Positions 25,395 through 37,995 are shown, counted from the stretch's first letter. The stretch is DNA of 64,000 nucleotides from Arachis hypogaea (GCF_003086295.3 NC_092047.1:114387323-114451322), one strand, 5' to 3'. Numbers and translations: made by a program. The notes: generated by a model not told the origin, from the letters alone.

Positions 25395-27250
25395 CGGCCA
25401 ACGTTGTGCAACGTTCTACCCTGAATCCATACAAATAAAATAAATGCAAGTCATGATCGCAGCAGATATACACTAAAAACTAGAACCACAAATATACAAC
25501 GAAGGAAATATTCACTTCCATAAATAAGGTATACAACCACTGCATTGAATCTATTTTAACATACAATTCAACAAGGACTATTTCAAATTGACGAAAAGCA
25601 ACTCATTATAATACAATACAACGTTAATAACTGGTGAATCCAACCACACCTTCACAGCAAAAGAAAAAAAATTTAAGCGCATAACTAACCAATCGACAAA
25701 TTAGCTACCATCAACTCTCTTTCTTAACAGTAAAATTAATTCAGCTGTTTCTGGGTTCAGTGCAAAACATGGTTCATAGAGGTGTTACCACCCTCACCAT
25801 AGCTCATCAATTGTAACTATTCTTAACTAATAACATCAACAAAAATACTAACAAGCTACAGCCTTGGTTCGGGACAAAGCGGTTCTCGTCACACCTATTA
25901 ACGACGGGGTGGAGCACCCTCTCCACCTCATTACCACAGGAATTAACATACTTTAACCAATAACATGTATTATAATATACAACCTGTTGAACATCTTACT
26001 ATACCTCCTATACAAGCTTCATTGTGAATCCCATACATGGCATGAAACAAAAAATCTAACCTTCCTTATCCTGCCTACCATCCAATCAATTCCCAGAGTA
26101 ATAAATAACGTCTTTGATTGAACTAAATTAAATGAAAACTACACAGCAGTAGAAAAATACAATGTAAGGTGAAGAATTGGAAATTCAATTCAATATTGGT
26201 AAGCAGGGACATTTGTATATCTTTTGAGGCAGCTAGCTGTTTCCTTTATTTACCTCACATGTGACAATTTCATACATACACCTCTATGTAATAATGGATG
26301 AGGAAGTTAAGAGAGTAACTAAATGGATAACAATCTAGTCAAATTGATGGAATGGAAAATCACTTCTTTATATAATCATATCATTGTAGAAATGTAAAAG
26401 CATCAGTATTCAGTATGAGCTATATGGTGAATTTTAATTGGGATGGTAACCTTAAAAGTGAAAAATGTTAGTAGGAACAATATTTTCTATTAATATTAGT
26501 CTAACCATTTTCAAAACCAAGAATCATCATCCATAACACCAAACTAAGTACTCTATAGTTGTTTAGCTTCTAATTACAGCACTTGTTCGTTGTTTTCTTT
26601 GCCTCCTGCAACATATATTTTTCCAACAAAATTAATTACTCTTACAATTGGATTAAAAAATTATTTACCCCAGCATCAAAATATCACTTCTCTTAACTAA
26701 TTTTCTATCTACTGTATTTTCTCACTTATACACTAACACAACAAAGAACATGACACCATTCACGATCTGGTTAATCCTATACCATTGCCCATTATTAAAG
26801 GGTAATTATGAAGGATGAATGAGGATAGGGACCACGCAGCTCCTTACTTACCAGGATGACGACTCGCTGTTCCTCAACTCCACACCTACCACGATGAAAC
26901 TAGGGCCTCGCGCAGTGGGCCAGCACCTTCACCGCCTCGGACCAATTTGACCACGAGCGGATCCCGCGCGCCACCGACACGAGCGGCAGCAACAACAACA
27001 GCGACGTCGGTCCTCCTCACTGCACTTAGGGCTTCCTTCAATGTTATCAGATGGTTGAAGCCAAGACCCAAAGGCTGGGTTCCAACCTTTTTTGGTTTTT
27101 TGGCCCCAAACAAGGCCCATGTCGCCAGCCTCCCTCCAACGGAACGCGAGACGATCAAAACCCCGTTCAACTACACCCCCACCAAGCCGGCTCCATCCCA
27201 CCTTCCATGAGCTCACGCCCCCTCCACTGAGCCAGCTACATGCTGCAAGA
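25395..27250 (-). promoter_or_regulatory. Spliced 5' leader and promoter of the FAR1-type gene
   Basis: Reading the minus strand, a GC-rich leader (about 27240-26852) ends at a strong GTAAGTAAGG donor, and an acceptor (TTCAG) at 25421-25422 lies 26 bases before the start codon, so a 1431-base leader intron (26851-25421) is likely. The intron is AT-rich and empty. Upstream small open frames in the leader may be uORFs. A leader intron of this size often raises expression in plants, which is inference here. Confidence 0.65.
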
Positions 27251-27596
27251 AAGGAACAACACGTGTCAACATCTAAAACTAAGTCAAAACAAATCTGTAT
27301 ATCTATATCAACTTTGATCTGTACACTAACACGACCCATATATATTATATGTATTTATTAAAAAATAATATTAATAACTATCATGTAATCGTAAACAAAT
27401 AATTATATTGTAATTAATAAAAATATTTGTTATTTTTATTTATACATATTTAATTATATTTATATTAATAATTATGAATAGTAAAAAATATAATTAATTT
27501 AAATATAAGTGAGTATAAAATTAAAATAATATATAAAAAAATTATTGTACATTTTTACTATATAATTAATAATGAGCATTTAAAATATTAAGGAAT
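27251..27596. repeat. AT-rich repeat copy related to 36880-38200
   Basis: From about 27362 the sequence matches the body of the repeat near 36890-36990 and 37981-38200, with words such as AAGTGAGTATAAAATTAAAA. It is useful because it lacks two insertions present in the other copy and so shows their empty sites. Confidence 0.7.
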
Positions 27597-27700
27597 AACA
27601 TAGCTTAATGGCAAGGAAAGCATGCAGGTACATAAAAGTCCCAAGTTCAAACTAAATCTTCATCAATTTTGGAATAATGAATTATTTGGTAAGAAATGTT
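27597..27700 (+). repeat. tRNA-derived SINE-like remnant
   Basis: TAGCTTAATGGCAAGG followed about 40 bases later by AGTTCAAACT resembles the A and B boxes of a tRNA-type polymerase III promoter. It is degenerate and has no clear tail, so this is a weak call. Confidence 0.35.
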
Positions 27701-28077
27701 TGAAATAATGAATATATACATTAAAATATTAATTATTATGGTATAAAATTGATTATAAATAAATAATAAATGATAAGTATTATAAAAAATAAAAATGATC
27801 TTAATTTGATATTAGTTTAAAATTTTAAATAAAAACATTTAAGAACTTTACAAAATTATAACAATATTGTGGACATATTTATCTTATTATTAGAGATAGC
27901 CTTGTAGTAACTATCATTTTTTTTATTGGTCAAAAATGTCTTTTTATACTAGATAAATAAATAATTCATATATTAAGTAAAATATTTTTATTTTTTAGAC
28001 TTAGAACAGTTATAATGTTCCAAATAATTATTGAAACATTTTAGAATGGTCCTATTTGATTAGATCAAGAGAGAAAG
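27701..28077. other. AT-rich DNA, nothing recognised
   Basis: No gene or clear repeat boundary between the SINE-like remnant and the MULE target site. Confidence 0.5.
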
Positions 28078-28179
28078 GAATTTCAAGGCTTTTTTACCTA
28101 AATGCGCATCTAAAAAACATTAATTCCCAAAATGCGCATGGCTGGAAATCTTTCTGTAAATGCGCATTGTCAGTTTGTG

Positions 28180-28425
28180 GCCTCTGCCCGTGAAATGAAA
28201 ATGAACTCCATTTCAATTATGGTGCCCACGAAATGGGCAATCCATGTCATGCCAACCACACACGAAATGGATATCCCATTTCCATGAGGGCAGCAGCGAA
28301 ATGGAAGGAGGAATTCACGGCAGGCATAAGCGAAATGGGTGTACGGCTGAGTTTAGAATCCATCTCTCCTGTACCGCACACGAAATGTCACAAATTTGTG
28401 TGTACTGCACACGAATTGGGACAAC
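28180..28425 (-). repeat. Left subterminal array of CACGAAATGG
   Basis: CGAAATGG or close variants begin at 28229, 28263, 28297, 28331, 28381 and 28412, the first four exactly 34 bases apart. The orientation is opposite to the right-hand array, so the two arrays are mirror images across the element. Likely transposase-binding sites. Confidence 0.85.
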
Positions 28426-28544
28426 GGCTAGGCTATAAAAACCCTTCGCCAGCAAAAGTAAACCCACATTCCTCACTCTCACTTCTTCTACCCTTCTTTC
28501 TTCTCCGAAAATTCCACTCTCACAGGAGCTAGTTTCACTAATTT

Positions 28545-30810
28545 TTGGGTGTCATAATAGCATCTGAATATATTTATGTGGTCATATATCCCAATGGTGA
28601 AATTTCGTATACAGGTGAGGGAGTGACCTTTATGTGTGACGACCCACTTTGGATAATGATTTCCCCACAGTCTTGTCTGCAACAACTTAAAAATATGATT
28701 CTGATGAACACTGGGCTGATTGGAAAAAAGGAGATCAATACGCTTATTTACAGGATGCCCGTTGCTGTAGCTAATTCGTTTACATATCAGAAAATGCACA
28801 TTAAATCTGACCAGCACGTGTCGATGATGTTTTCATATCATCGTAGCATCGGAAGCATCTATTCGATGGAACTCTGCGTGAAGCTCCAAGATGTGGGGGG
28901 AAGCTCATCTAGTTCGAATAACGTGGAGGAAATGCGAAATTCCGGTGCTGGTGAAGGCATTCCATTTTTGGACATAGGTAGGGGTCGTAGTCCGTCCTTT
29001 AATGCCTTCGTGGCCCCCGCCCAGAATACAGAAATACCTGACCGACGTCCCTTCCCGAATGTCCATGTTGCATATCCGGAAGGAATGGCCGACGGGTTGG
29101 CTGACTCATCTGAGGAAGACGAGATTGAGAATGATAGTGGAGAGGAAGCAGAGGTTGTTCCGGAAACCCAACCGGTTCAGGGCGAAAGGGTCATCCCAAG
29201 TGTTGTTGAACCGATCAATGTTGCAAGGGTCGGAGCTCTTTCCAGCGGCACCCCCGACCATTACCTGCACCTCAGTCTTGGTCCAATGAACTCGACGAAT
29301 GCAGAGGACATACCCAGTAACTATGGATTGACAGGTGAAATGGAGCTAGAGGTTGGCCTGAAATTCCTGACTAAGGATGCAGCAATGCTTGCTGTTAAGA
29401 ACTATAACATACGTCGAAGTGAGGAATTCAAAGTAGTGGAGTCAGATCATACCAGGTATGTTTGTCGATGCAAACTTTTTGGTGAGCAATGTTCCTGGAT
29501 GGTGAGGGTTGCGAAGACGAGGGCGTCCAGATTTTGGGAAGTTCGAAAATACCAAGGGCCTCACACATGTTTGGCGTCCGCGACTTCCCAAGATCATGCT
29601 CAACTGGATTCAAATGTCATATGCCAGCACATATTCCCCATGGTTCAAGCAGACGCAACGATTTGCATAAAAGTGTTGCAGGGGTCCGTGGAGTCGGCAT
29701 ACGGATACAAGGTGTCTTACAAAAAGGTTTGGCTAGCGAAGCAAAAGGCAATAGCGAGAATTTATGGAGACTGGGATGATTCTTATAACCAGTTACAGAG
29801 ATACTTCAATGCGTTGCAAACCTTTGTTCCAGGTAAGCCTATCTATCGGATTGCATACTAGTTTTGTAATAGTTTTCATGCTCTTACGAATTTGCCGTTT
29901 CGTCATAGGGACAATTGTTGACCTACAAACCCGACCATACTACGTCGGCAACACCCTCGATCGTGAAAGCGTCATGTTTCATTAAGTTTTCTGGTCATTC
30001 CCATCGTGTGTTGAGGCATTCAAGCACTGCAAACCTCTAGTTTCGATTGATGGAACACACCTGTATGGTAAGTACACTGGTACCTTGTTGATGGGAATAG
30101 CACAGGACGGAAACAACAACATTCTTCCCATAGCTTTCGCGCTAGTGGAACGGGAGAACACAAATGCATGGTACTTCTTTCTGACCAACTTAAGGAGACA
30201 TGTGGCTCCGCAACCAGATGTTCTACTGATCTCTGACAGGCATGCTGCCATAAAGGCTGCGCTGGAGCGAGAGGGTTGTGGCTGGGAACACAATGTTTAC
30301 TGTGTCAGACACATTGCGTCCAATTTCGCAACAAACTTCAAGAGTAAAGAAGCCAAAAGACATCTTGTTAGCGCGGCATACTCGAAGACCCAAGAGCAGG
30401 CACAGTACTACCTAGAGTTAATCAGCGCGGAGGATCCAGCCACGTCCCCGGCAATGATGGCTTGGATAAGAGGGTTAGAGCCACCGAAATGGCTCCAACA
30501 CCGCGATGAGGGGCGCCAATATGGTCACATGACAACGAACCTTTCTAAGTGTATCAACTCCGTGATGAAGGGCACTCGTAACCTTCTGGTGTGTGCAATT
30601 GTGAAGTCCACGTACCACCGTTTAAATGCGTTGTTTGTCTAGAAGAGTCGGCAGGCAGAAGCACAGGTTGCATGTGGCCAGATGTTCTCACAGTTCTTGC
30701 AAAAGGCAATACTTGCCAACAGGGAGGGAATCACGCAGATGCATCTGGGATCCGGCTGTGTCACCTACATAAACAGATCTCCTCCTTCCGACAGGGGGGT
30801 GACTACCTGA
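28545..30810 (+). pseudogene. MURA (MuDR-type) transposase, inactivated
   Basis: Exon 1 (28545-29832) codes an N-terminal PB1-like region, an acidic linker and the MuDR-type zinc-binding DNA domain; it splices in phase to an exon starting at 29909 (PGTIVDLQT across the join). The core shows the first Asp in SIDGTHLYGK and the second Asp in ISDRHAAIK, but where the catalytic Glu of this family stands (ECIN) it has Lys (KCIN). Stop codons break the frame at 29983-29985 (TAA, within FH-VFWSF), 30640-30642 (TAG) and 30808-30810 (TGA), and the C-terminal SWIM finger is absent. The gene cannot make an active transposase. Its end lies about 70 bases from the stop codon of the convergent PMD gene. 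Confidence 0.92.
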
Positions 30811-30881
30811 ATCAGACGGTCGAAGTGCAAGTCCTAAGTCGGTGGGTGTGCGTGGTGATGCCTGGGAAGGAATGAATTGAT

Positions 30882-32934
30882 CTAGCCGTTAAATAAAGAT
30901 GAAAAGTTTGTCCAACCAACTCGATCCATAGAGTCAATCAGGTCCTGTGTACCGCCCCCCTGCGATGAACCACCCTCCTCATAGGTACTATTGTAAGGCA
31001 TATACTGATGGACCGTGGATGACTGAAAGGGGTCCTCTGCGACGAAAGGCTGCGGGTAGTAGACATCTCCAGGGAAATTCACATCCACCGGTGGATGATC
31101 CTGTTGACTCCAAACATTAACCTGACCTGGATCCGGAACTGGAGTGTCTGGGACCTGCATCTCATCAGCTCCGACAGCCTGATATCTTCCACGGCGGGAA
31201 CGATGGCGTCTCCTGTCCTGCGAAACTGCTGGTAGCTGAACGACTGGGCCTCTACCGTACTCTGCCGGAGCCCCTCTCGGAATATCATCTCCTCGGGGAT
31301 CATGGAAGGCCTCCGGGGGTGACAGAAACCTCTTTGTTCTCGAGCAATACCACCTGTAATAATCATGACTGGGATGCAAGGTATCTGCCCTATCAATCTC
31401 TAGCCGATATGATACAGTCCGTCTGTTTGCCCATACTTCAAACCATGTCTGCAGGCGGATGGGCCACCATCCATCGTCGTTTCGAGCCGACTGGCGATGG
31501 AAGGTGTCTATGTTTAATGGAGGGTTCGGTGGACCTTGTTTGCCGCCAAATTGCCGCATGACTCTATCGATGTTAACAATCTCGATCCAGCGGAACAGAA
31601 TAAGTGGCATGACCGCCGTATATAAATCCCCATGCGGAGCACCAAGAAAGTCCGCAGGCACCCTCGACAAAATACGTGCATCCCTGTATGGCATCCACAC
31701 AAACTACCAAATCCAAATGTCATTTACACAGGTAGACTAAATTTCATGGGAAAAAACAATATCATGCGAGAGTGATGCAACAGGAATAGTTACCTCATCC
31801 ACCTTCAAATTGTCCAACCTAAGCCGGTGCCTTTGTAGACGTTGCTCGGCGTAGTCATTCTTTCCTCTCTTGCCCGCCCACCTGCGAAAGAACAGAATGA
31901 TCTTATAACCACATTTAAAAAATTACGCAGAGGAAATAAGAACACAAAGCACAAATAAAGAACATATGGAAGAAAAATTTATTACGTTGTAGCTACCTAT
32001 AAACGTGTATGGGCTCGTCACGTCCGGTGCCCAGAAAGGAAGCCTGAAGTATATCCAAGACATCAACAGTGTATGACAACCAGACATTCCCTCGACGTTA
32101 TAATCAGTCGCTAGGCACATGCCTCTATACAACCAACAGAGCACGGCACTACCCCAACTATATGTACTAATGGCTTCATAGTTTGCTAGGAGAGGAAGAT
32201 AACGTACGTGAACCGTGTTGTTCGCTTTGTCAGGAAGTAAAACGCCACCCAATAAATACATAATGTAACAACGTGCATACCGTACGAGGGCCTCATCGGG
32301 AGAGTCAAGAGGCATCTGTTGCAGTCTACTCCTGAGCCACTTCAGTTTTATGTTATACTTCGTGGTCCCAACATGTCCGTCAGGAACTTCTCCAAGGAGT
32401 TCCTCACACCATTGCCAAATATCTCTCTGGTGGTACTTACTCCATGACCTCAGAGTGCCACTGACCGGTTCACCGTCGATTGGTAACCCCACCTGCATGG
32501 CAACATCCTCCAAAGTGATAGTACACTCACCCCATGGGAGGTGGAATGTATGGGTCTCAGGACGCCATCTCTCCACAAGAGCGCTAATCATTGGGTTGTC
32601 GTACTCAAAACGCTTTATCAGAGACGCATAATAGAAGCCGGCTCTTCTTAGATACGGCTCCAGCATCTGCCTCCTAATCTCCATACTCGGATCTGCTTCG
32701 TCTACAGAGAAAACATCGACCAGCGTGCCATGCGGAGTCAACACACGTGCCGGCTGAAATTGAAATAGATCAAAACACAATTAAATAGTTTAAAACAATT
32801 ATTTAAATTATTAACAAAATTTTTTATATTTTAATTAAAAAAAATAAACTCACCTTAACATGTAAATGAGCAGAAATGTGAAATTCATCCAACCTATTAA
32901 GATTTTCTTCCACATTAATTCCACTTCCACTCAT
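30882..32934 (-). CDS. MAIN-like plant mobile domain (PMD) protein carried by the MULE
   Basis: Exons read on the minus strand: 32934-32854, 32753-31997, 31881-31794 and 31703-30882, about 580 residues. The PMD includes FHLPWGECTITLEDV and GLPIDGEPV, typical of MAIN/MAIL1 and the 'aminotransferase-like, plant mobile domain' family, then KNDYAEQRL, FVWMPYRDA and a Pro/Arg-rich tail. PMD genes are recurrent cargo of MULEs and Ty3 elements; cellular MAIN proteins act in silencing and genome integrity. Exon joins 1-2 and 3-4 are in phase. The join between exons 2 and 3 is off by one base with either possible donor (31997 or 31986), so a one-base indel or an unseen splice site breaks the frame there. 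Otherwise open, unlike the neighbouring transposase. Start at 32934 chosen as the ATG nearest the conserved start; 33039 is an alternative. Confidence 0.85.
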
Positions 32935-33149
32935 TATTTTAATAATTAAATTACTCATCAACTTCTCTTTTTTTTCACCGAAGCAACCCACTACTTCACT
33001 TCTCCTTTTTACCTTTGCTTTGGTCCCCTCCCCTCCCACAACCTCCTTTTATATGCTTCAAACTCACAACCCAACAATAAATTGCCTCACTTTCACCCAA
33101 TGCATGCACGTACAGGAACTGCAAACTTGCTGCTTTGACTGCCCCCCTC

Positions 33150-33440
33150 CCCACCCCATTTCGTGCCTGCCACACTTGAGGAAGGCCATTTCGTGTGTGC
33201 CTACCATGAAATGCCCAAACTCGTGGATGACACACTTGATTTGGTCCATTTCGTGTGTGCCATCAGTGAAGTGCTCCATTTCGTGCTTGCCATGCGTGTA
33301 ATGGTCCAATTCGTAGACACCAAGCTTGAGTTGCTCCATTTCGTTTGTGGCAGGAACGAAATGGTTTGTGTCAGTTCCCTGATCCCATTTCGTGGACACC
33401 CTCCTTGATGTGTATATCATTTTCATTTCGTGGTTGCTCC
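33150..33440 (+). repeat. Right subterminal array of CCATTTCGTG with 30-bp period
   Basis: The word or a variant starts at 33156, 33186, 33216, 33246, 33276, 33306 and 33336, exactly 30 bases apart, plus another at 33384 and one near 33424. Intervening bases are also similar (GTGTGCC), so this is a true tandem array. The same word and period occur at 621-810 in the broken copy. Confidence 0.9.
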
Positions 33441-33543
33441 TTGCGAGTTGGGGGTGCGCATTTGCAGAAACATTTTTAACCATGCGCATTTTGGGAATTA
33501 AAGTTAAAGCCATGCGTATTTACGTAAAAAAGCCGAATTTCAA

Positions 33544-34283
33544 TATGTCCTGCACTCACACCCTCTTAAGAAATAAGGCAATTCTTTTGATGTGCTTTTC
33601 AGAACAAAAGACTCATCATTAAAAGGTCTTTTCCTTAAGGTGAATTTTCTCTCAACATTAAAAGGTTTCTTACCATCCTTTGCAAACGAAAGTACTTATT
33701 CTAATACTAGCAACCTTTTTTTTAACAAAAGAAAAATTAGTTTGTTGGTGAGAGTTGAGAGAAAAGTTTAAAAATGCAAATGGCTGGGGGTTTATAAATA
33801 GTTGGGTGAATAGGGCTTTAAATACTTTAATCTATCTTTAAAATTTTTTAATAAGATACTTTAGTTTTTCATAAATTTTAACTATTAAATTAGGTTTTAA
33901 ATTTCAATTATTATTTATTATTGAGCAATGCTAAGAATGTACCTATGTTTGTCCGTTTTTACACGCAAAAAAGTGATGAACTTGCATACTATGCTGCTAT
34001 GCCAGTTGTTAATTTTCACAAAAATGGGAAAAAAAGAACTTACTAAAAAGTAAAACTTGAAAGAATGAAGATATAGATTGATTGTCTTTGTTTATTTCTT
34101 TTTTTTTTCTATTATTTTTTAAAAGGAGAACGGACTAACTAAATAACTAAAGATATTCCATTATATTTGATATAGAATTAGTTAAAAGTTAAAAACATAT
34201 ATGAATGTCACGATAACTAAATAACAAGTTACGCTTTTTAATTTTCATATGGAAGTATAGTATGTGTTGGACGTCGTTATAGA
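33544..34283. other. AT-rich DNA, no gene recognised
   Basis: Nothing that I can support beyond short A/T-rich tracts. Confidence 0.5.
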
Positions 34284-34959
34284 TAGGGGTGTGCATGGCT
34301 CGACCCGGTCCGAAGACCCAATCCAGTTTCGAACATTTTAGGAGTTATTTTGGTGTGATTTCACCGGGTTTAGGGTAGGGTAAGGATCTCAAAAATAGAT
34401 CCGGTCATTATTTCAGGTCGGGTCCGTTCCACGGCTCGGGTCACTCGAAGTCGGCCCGGTGGCCCGGTCATCATACACAATTAATATTTTGTAAACCTTA
34501 ATATCTTGTGTTATTAGTTATTATAAGACTATAAGTTAATGTTTTATGTTTAAAATGCATAAGATTTTAGACTAATGTATAATATTATGTTATTTATATT
34601 GATTTAAATATTTGGTGTTATTAGACAATATTAGTATTGATTATGGTTATGCTTTAATTTTAAAGAAGAGTTGGTTCTTGTTATATTTTTCTAAGTGAAA
34701 TTTACCATGTCAAATAATGGTTGGAGTCTTGAAAATTTGGATATTTTCATATGCTAGCTTATAAGAAAGTATCAAGGTATTGTAGTCTTAACGGTCCGGT
34801 TTTCACCCGGTTTTTATCCGGTATAATCGTGGCCCGAAAGTATATAAGTTTCATCGGGTTTAGGACCGGGTTCGGGTCTAATAAATAGGCCCGGTATATA
34901 TTTCGGGTCGGGTCTGGGTCACATCAAACCCGATTTCACCCGACCCGTGCACACCCCTA
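34284..34959. mobile_element. Non-autonomous hAT-type element, 676 bp
   Basis: Ends are TAGGGGTGTGCATGG and, reversed, TAGGGGTGTGCACGG. Flanks GTTATAGA (34276-34283) and GTTATGGA (34960-34967) are an 8-bp target duplication with one mismatch, as expected for hAT. Both inner flanks are rich in CCCGG words. It has no coding capacity. Confidence 0.88.
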
Positions 34960-34967
34960 GTTATGGA

Positions 34968-36120
34968 GAAGGGGGATGCTTCACCTGAGTGTGGTGTCAG
35001 GTAAACCATAAATCAAACCGTGTGTCTTGTATGATGCTATCCGGACGGTCCGTGTTGTAGGTGAGAAAACGGATCCTCCGACTTGTGTTTTCCCTGCCAC
35101 TTGTCGCGCTCAGCTGGCTCCCTCTAACGGTGCCCTACCCAACATTAAGCTCCCACACTCACTATCCGTTTTCACTTTACTCTTTTCACCAAACAACATC
35201 TATTACCAGTTCCTCTTCTTCCTTTTTCCACCCTCCAAACTTGCATGGTGATAGCAAGCTGAAGATGCCAAAGAAAAAAAATTTAGAAATGTTGATCGTT
35301 ATGAACTTCATGTTATACATTATCTCAGTGATCTAAAATATGTAAGTTTTTTTTTTAATTTTTTTTATATTTCGTAATTATAATTATTATTGTTCGGTGG
35401 TTAATTATTATTGTTGTGGTTATAAATTGAATTTAGAAATTATTATCATTTTTACCAGATGTAGGTTTTTTTTATTTTTTAATATTTTTTAATTAAAATT
35501 ATTATTGTTAAGAAGTTTATTATTGTTGTTGTTATTGTTAGAAGCTGAATAGAAATGTGTATTATTTTTGTACTCTATCATCTAAAATAATACACTTTCA
35601 AAAGTACTCTATCATTCATTTCTCTCGTTCTACTAGATAATAACAGAAATCACACTAACAAATTTTTGAATTACATACCATGAAAAAGAAAAATACAAAT
35701 GCAGAGAAAGAGGAAGAAGACGAGCAAACTTAAAAAAAAACACGGAATTTAGACGGTTGAACGAGTTGCACACTTTTATATTTTCAATAACCCTAAATCG
35801 GAGCCACCCGACTTGTTTGTTTATTTTTTTTTTCTGATGTATCCATTATCTATAGCATCACAAGTCATAACCAACTATTATAATTGGTGTATAGTATTTA
35901 TATTGGGTTGTTTTGTACTCTAATTGAATGGAAATTTTAAATTTCAGTTTACTGATTTATTTCGCAGCACTATTATTTAAGTATATTTTACTTGGTTGAT
36001 CCAGTATTAAATTTTTTTATCCTTATTATTTATCATCTATTTTTTACTTTAGATGTATGGAAATAAAAGGACATTTGCCAACATATACTATCATTGTTCT
36101 CTAGTTCTAACTATTTATTT
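34968..36120. other. Unassigned, with a leader-like CT-rich stretch
   Basis: 35000-35265 is less AT-rich with a CT-rich run like a plant 5' leader, but no gene body follows that I can recognise. The remainder is AT-rich and empty. Confidence 0.4.
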
Positions 36121-36129
36121 ATAATCTTC

Positions 36130-36225
36130 ATTTTTTTTAATCAAAGATAGGAGATTTGAATCCGCAACCTGAGTATGAGGAGACTATGCCATTTGAGCTA
36201 TTAGTCATTGACATTTATAATCCTC
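36130..36225 (-). repeat. tRNA-derived SINE-like remnant
   Basis: Read on the minus strand, AATGGCATAGTCTCCTC is followed by GGATTCAAATCTCC, resembling polymerase III A and B boxes of a plant SINE. Borders not resolved. Confidence 0.4.
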
Positions 36226-36997
36226 ATTATTACCAATAAAATATTACTAACTTATTTGATGATAATTCAAGTTTTCGAATGAAATATTGTGGCATGAATT
36301 TTGATAATGATATATAGAGTATAGATATTCACATACATTGATAAATACATTCTGCAAACAACTTCAATTGAAAATACAAAAACATTTTAATTTTTTAAAA
36401 TATAAAATATTTAAAATTTTTCGTATACAATATATAAAAATAAATTAATCATTCAAAGAGACTTAAATACTTTGCTTTTGAAAAATAACACATATTTTTA
36501 GTCAATAAAAAGTTTTATTTATCTTCGAGTATAGTCGTAAGAATCGCATTAGTGATCGAATAAGTTAGTCTACCAATTCATTAATTTATTAGTTCAACTG
36601 ATAAATTATTAGTTATGCTGATAGAACTTGTCATAGGTAAATAAAAAATATAAAATAATAAAAAATCTAAAATTAAAATTTAAAATAGATATCTTTATTA
36701 ATATTTAAAAAAAAATTAAATTTCAACAAATTATAATAAAAAATTTATAATTAAATTATCATTAAATAAGTATATAAAATTCTAGTATTTTTTCATAACA
36801 AAAACTTACTACTTTTATTTTCATACTAAAATGATTATTTTTTATTCCAATAAGTAACTAATTAGTTTATATTTATTATATTATTTTTATTAAAAATAAT
36901 ATTTAACGAATATCATATAATTATAAAAAGAATAATGATATTTTAATTAATAAAAATATTTAATAATATTTATATTAATAATTGTGAATAATAAAAA

Positions 36998-37971
36998 GAG
37001 AAAATTTCATTCCTTTCTCCTGTGAGATGCTAAAATGACACTCTCCTCTCTTCTAATTTATAAATGTATATTCATTCTCTTCTAACTTTTAAAAAACCTA
37101 TTCTTTAATCCATTTTAAACTTTTTGTGTTAACTAATGTTAACTTTATCCATTTTTTAAGAAAAATAAATTATTTTTTAAAAAAATACCCATTAGCAAAA
37201 AAATTATTTTTTATCTTAAATTTTGCTTACCAAAATATCCTTTAATAAATTATTCTTTTATTGACTAAATTGTATTTTTAAAACAATTTAATAATTATAT
37301 TATTTTTTTAAAAATACCCTTTAATAATTTTTTAATTATTAAATTATAATTTTACCAAAATTTTTGTTAACAATTTTTTTATATTTTACTATTAATTTTT
37401 TGATATTTATATATATTATTTTAATATTAAATAAAAAAATTTTAGTAACATTATTTTTCAATATGAATATATATTAATTGTTATACATATTAACAGTGAT
37501 AAGATTTTTTTATTTAATGTTAAAATAATATATATTGATATCGATAAATTAATAGTAAAATATAAAAATAATTGTTAACAAAAATTTTGGTAAAATCACA
37601 ATTTAATAATTAAAAAATTATTAAAGTGTAGGTATCTTAGAAAAAATAATTTAATTATTAATTTTGTTAAAAGTATTTTGATAAAAATACAATTTAATCA
37701 ATAAAAAATAATTTATTAAAAGGTATTTTGGTAAGCAAAATTTATCCATGAAAAATAAAATTTTTGTTATTGGAAAATTTTTCAAAAAATAATTTAATTT
37801 TTTTTTTAAAATTGGATAAAGTTGATATTAATTAACACAAAAAATTAAAATGGATTAAAGAGGAGGTTTCTTAAAAGTTAGAAAGAAGGAGAATGTATAT
37901 TTATAAAATAAAAGGGAGGAGAATGTCATTTGATTTTAGCTCTCACAAGGACGGGAAAGTGAAATTTTCTC
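36998..37971. mobile_element. Foldback MULE-type MITE, 974 bp
   Basis: Starts GAGAAAATTTCATTCC and ends, reversed, GAGAAAATTTCACTTTCC; the inverted similarity extends through most of both halves, so the whole element can fold into a long hairpin. A perfect 9-bp duplication TAATAAAAA lies at 36989-36997 and 37972-37980. The paralogous repeat near 27485 has a single TAGTAAAAA at this place, which is the empty site. Confidence 0.93.
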
Positions 37972-37995
37972 TAATAAAAAATATAATTAATTTAA

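Larger units (their letters stand above)
28087..33534. mobile_element. Full-length Mutator-like element (MULE) carrying MURA and PMD genes, 5448 bp
   Basis: The left end GGCTTTTTTACCTAAATGCG and the reversed right end GGCTTTTTTACGTAAATACG begin an inverted repeat of about 85 bases (28087-28171, 33450-33534) that shares AATTCCCAAAATGCGCATGG. A perfect 9-bp target duplication GAATTTCAA lies at 28078-28086 and 33535-33543. Nine-base duplications and long inverted repeats are typical of MULEs. Inside are two convergent genes, a dead MURA transposase (plus) and a MAIN-like plant-mobile-domain gene (minus), and subterminal arrays of CCATTTCGTG pointing inward from both ends. The identical duplication argues for a fairly recent insertion, while the transposase is ruined, so movement was probably driven in trans. 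Confidence 0.95.

Noticed and set aside
22959..25411. Plus- and minus-strand ORFs overlapping the FAR1-type gene
   Set aside because: Frame shadows of a conserved coding exon; the main frame holds all domain motifs.
28087..33534. That this MULE is autonomous
   Set aside because: Transposase has three stops, lacks the catalytic Glu and its C-terminal finger.
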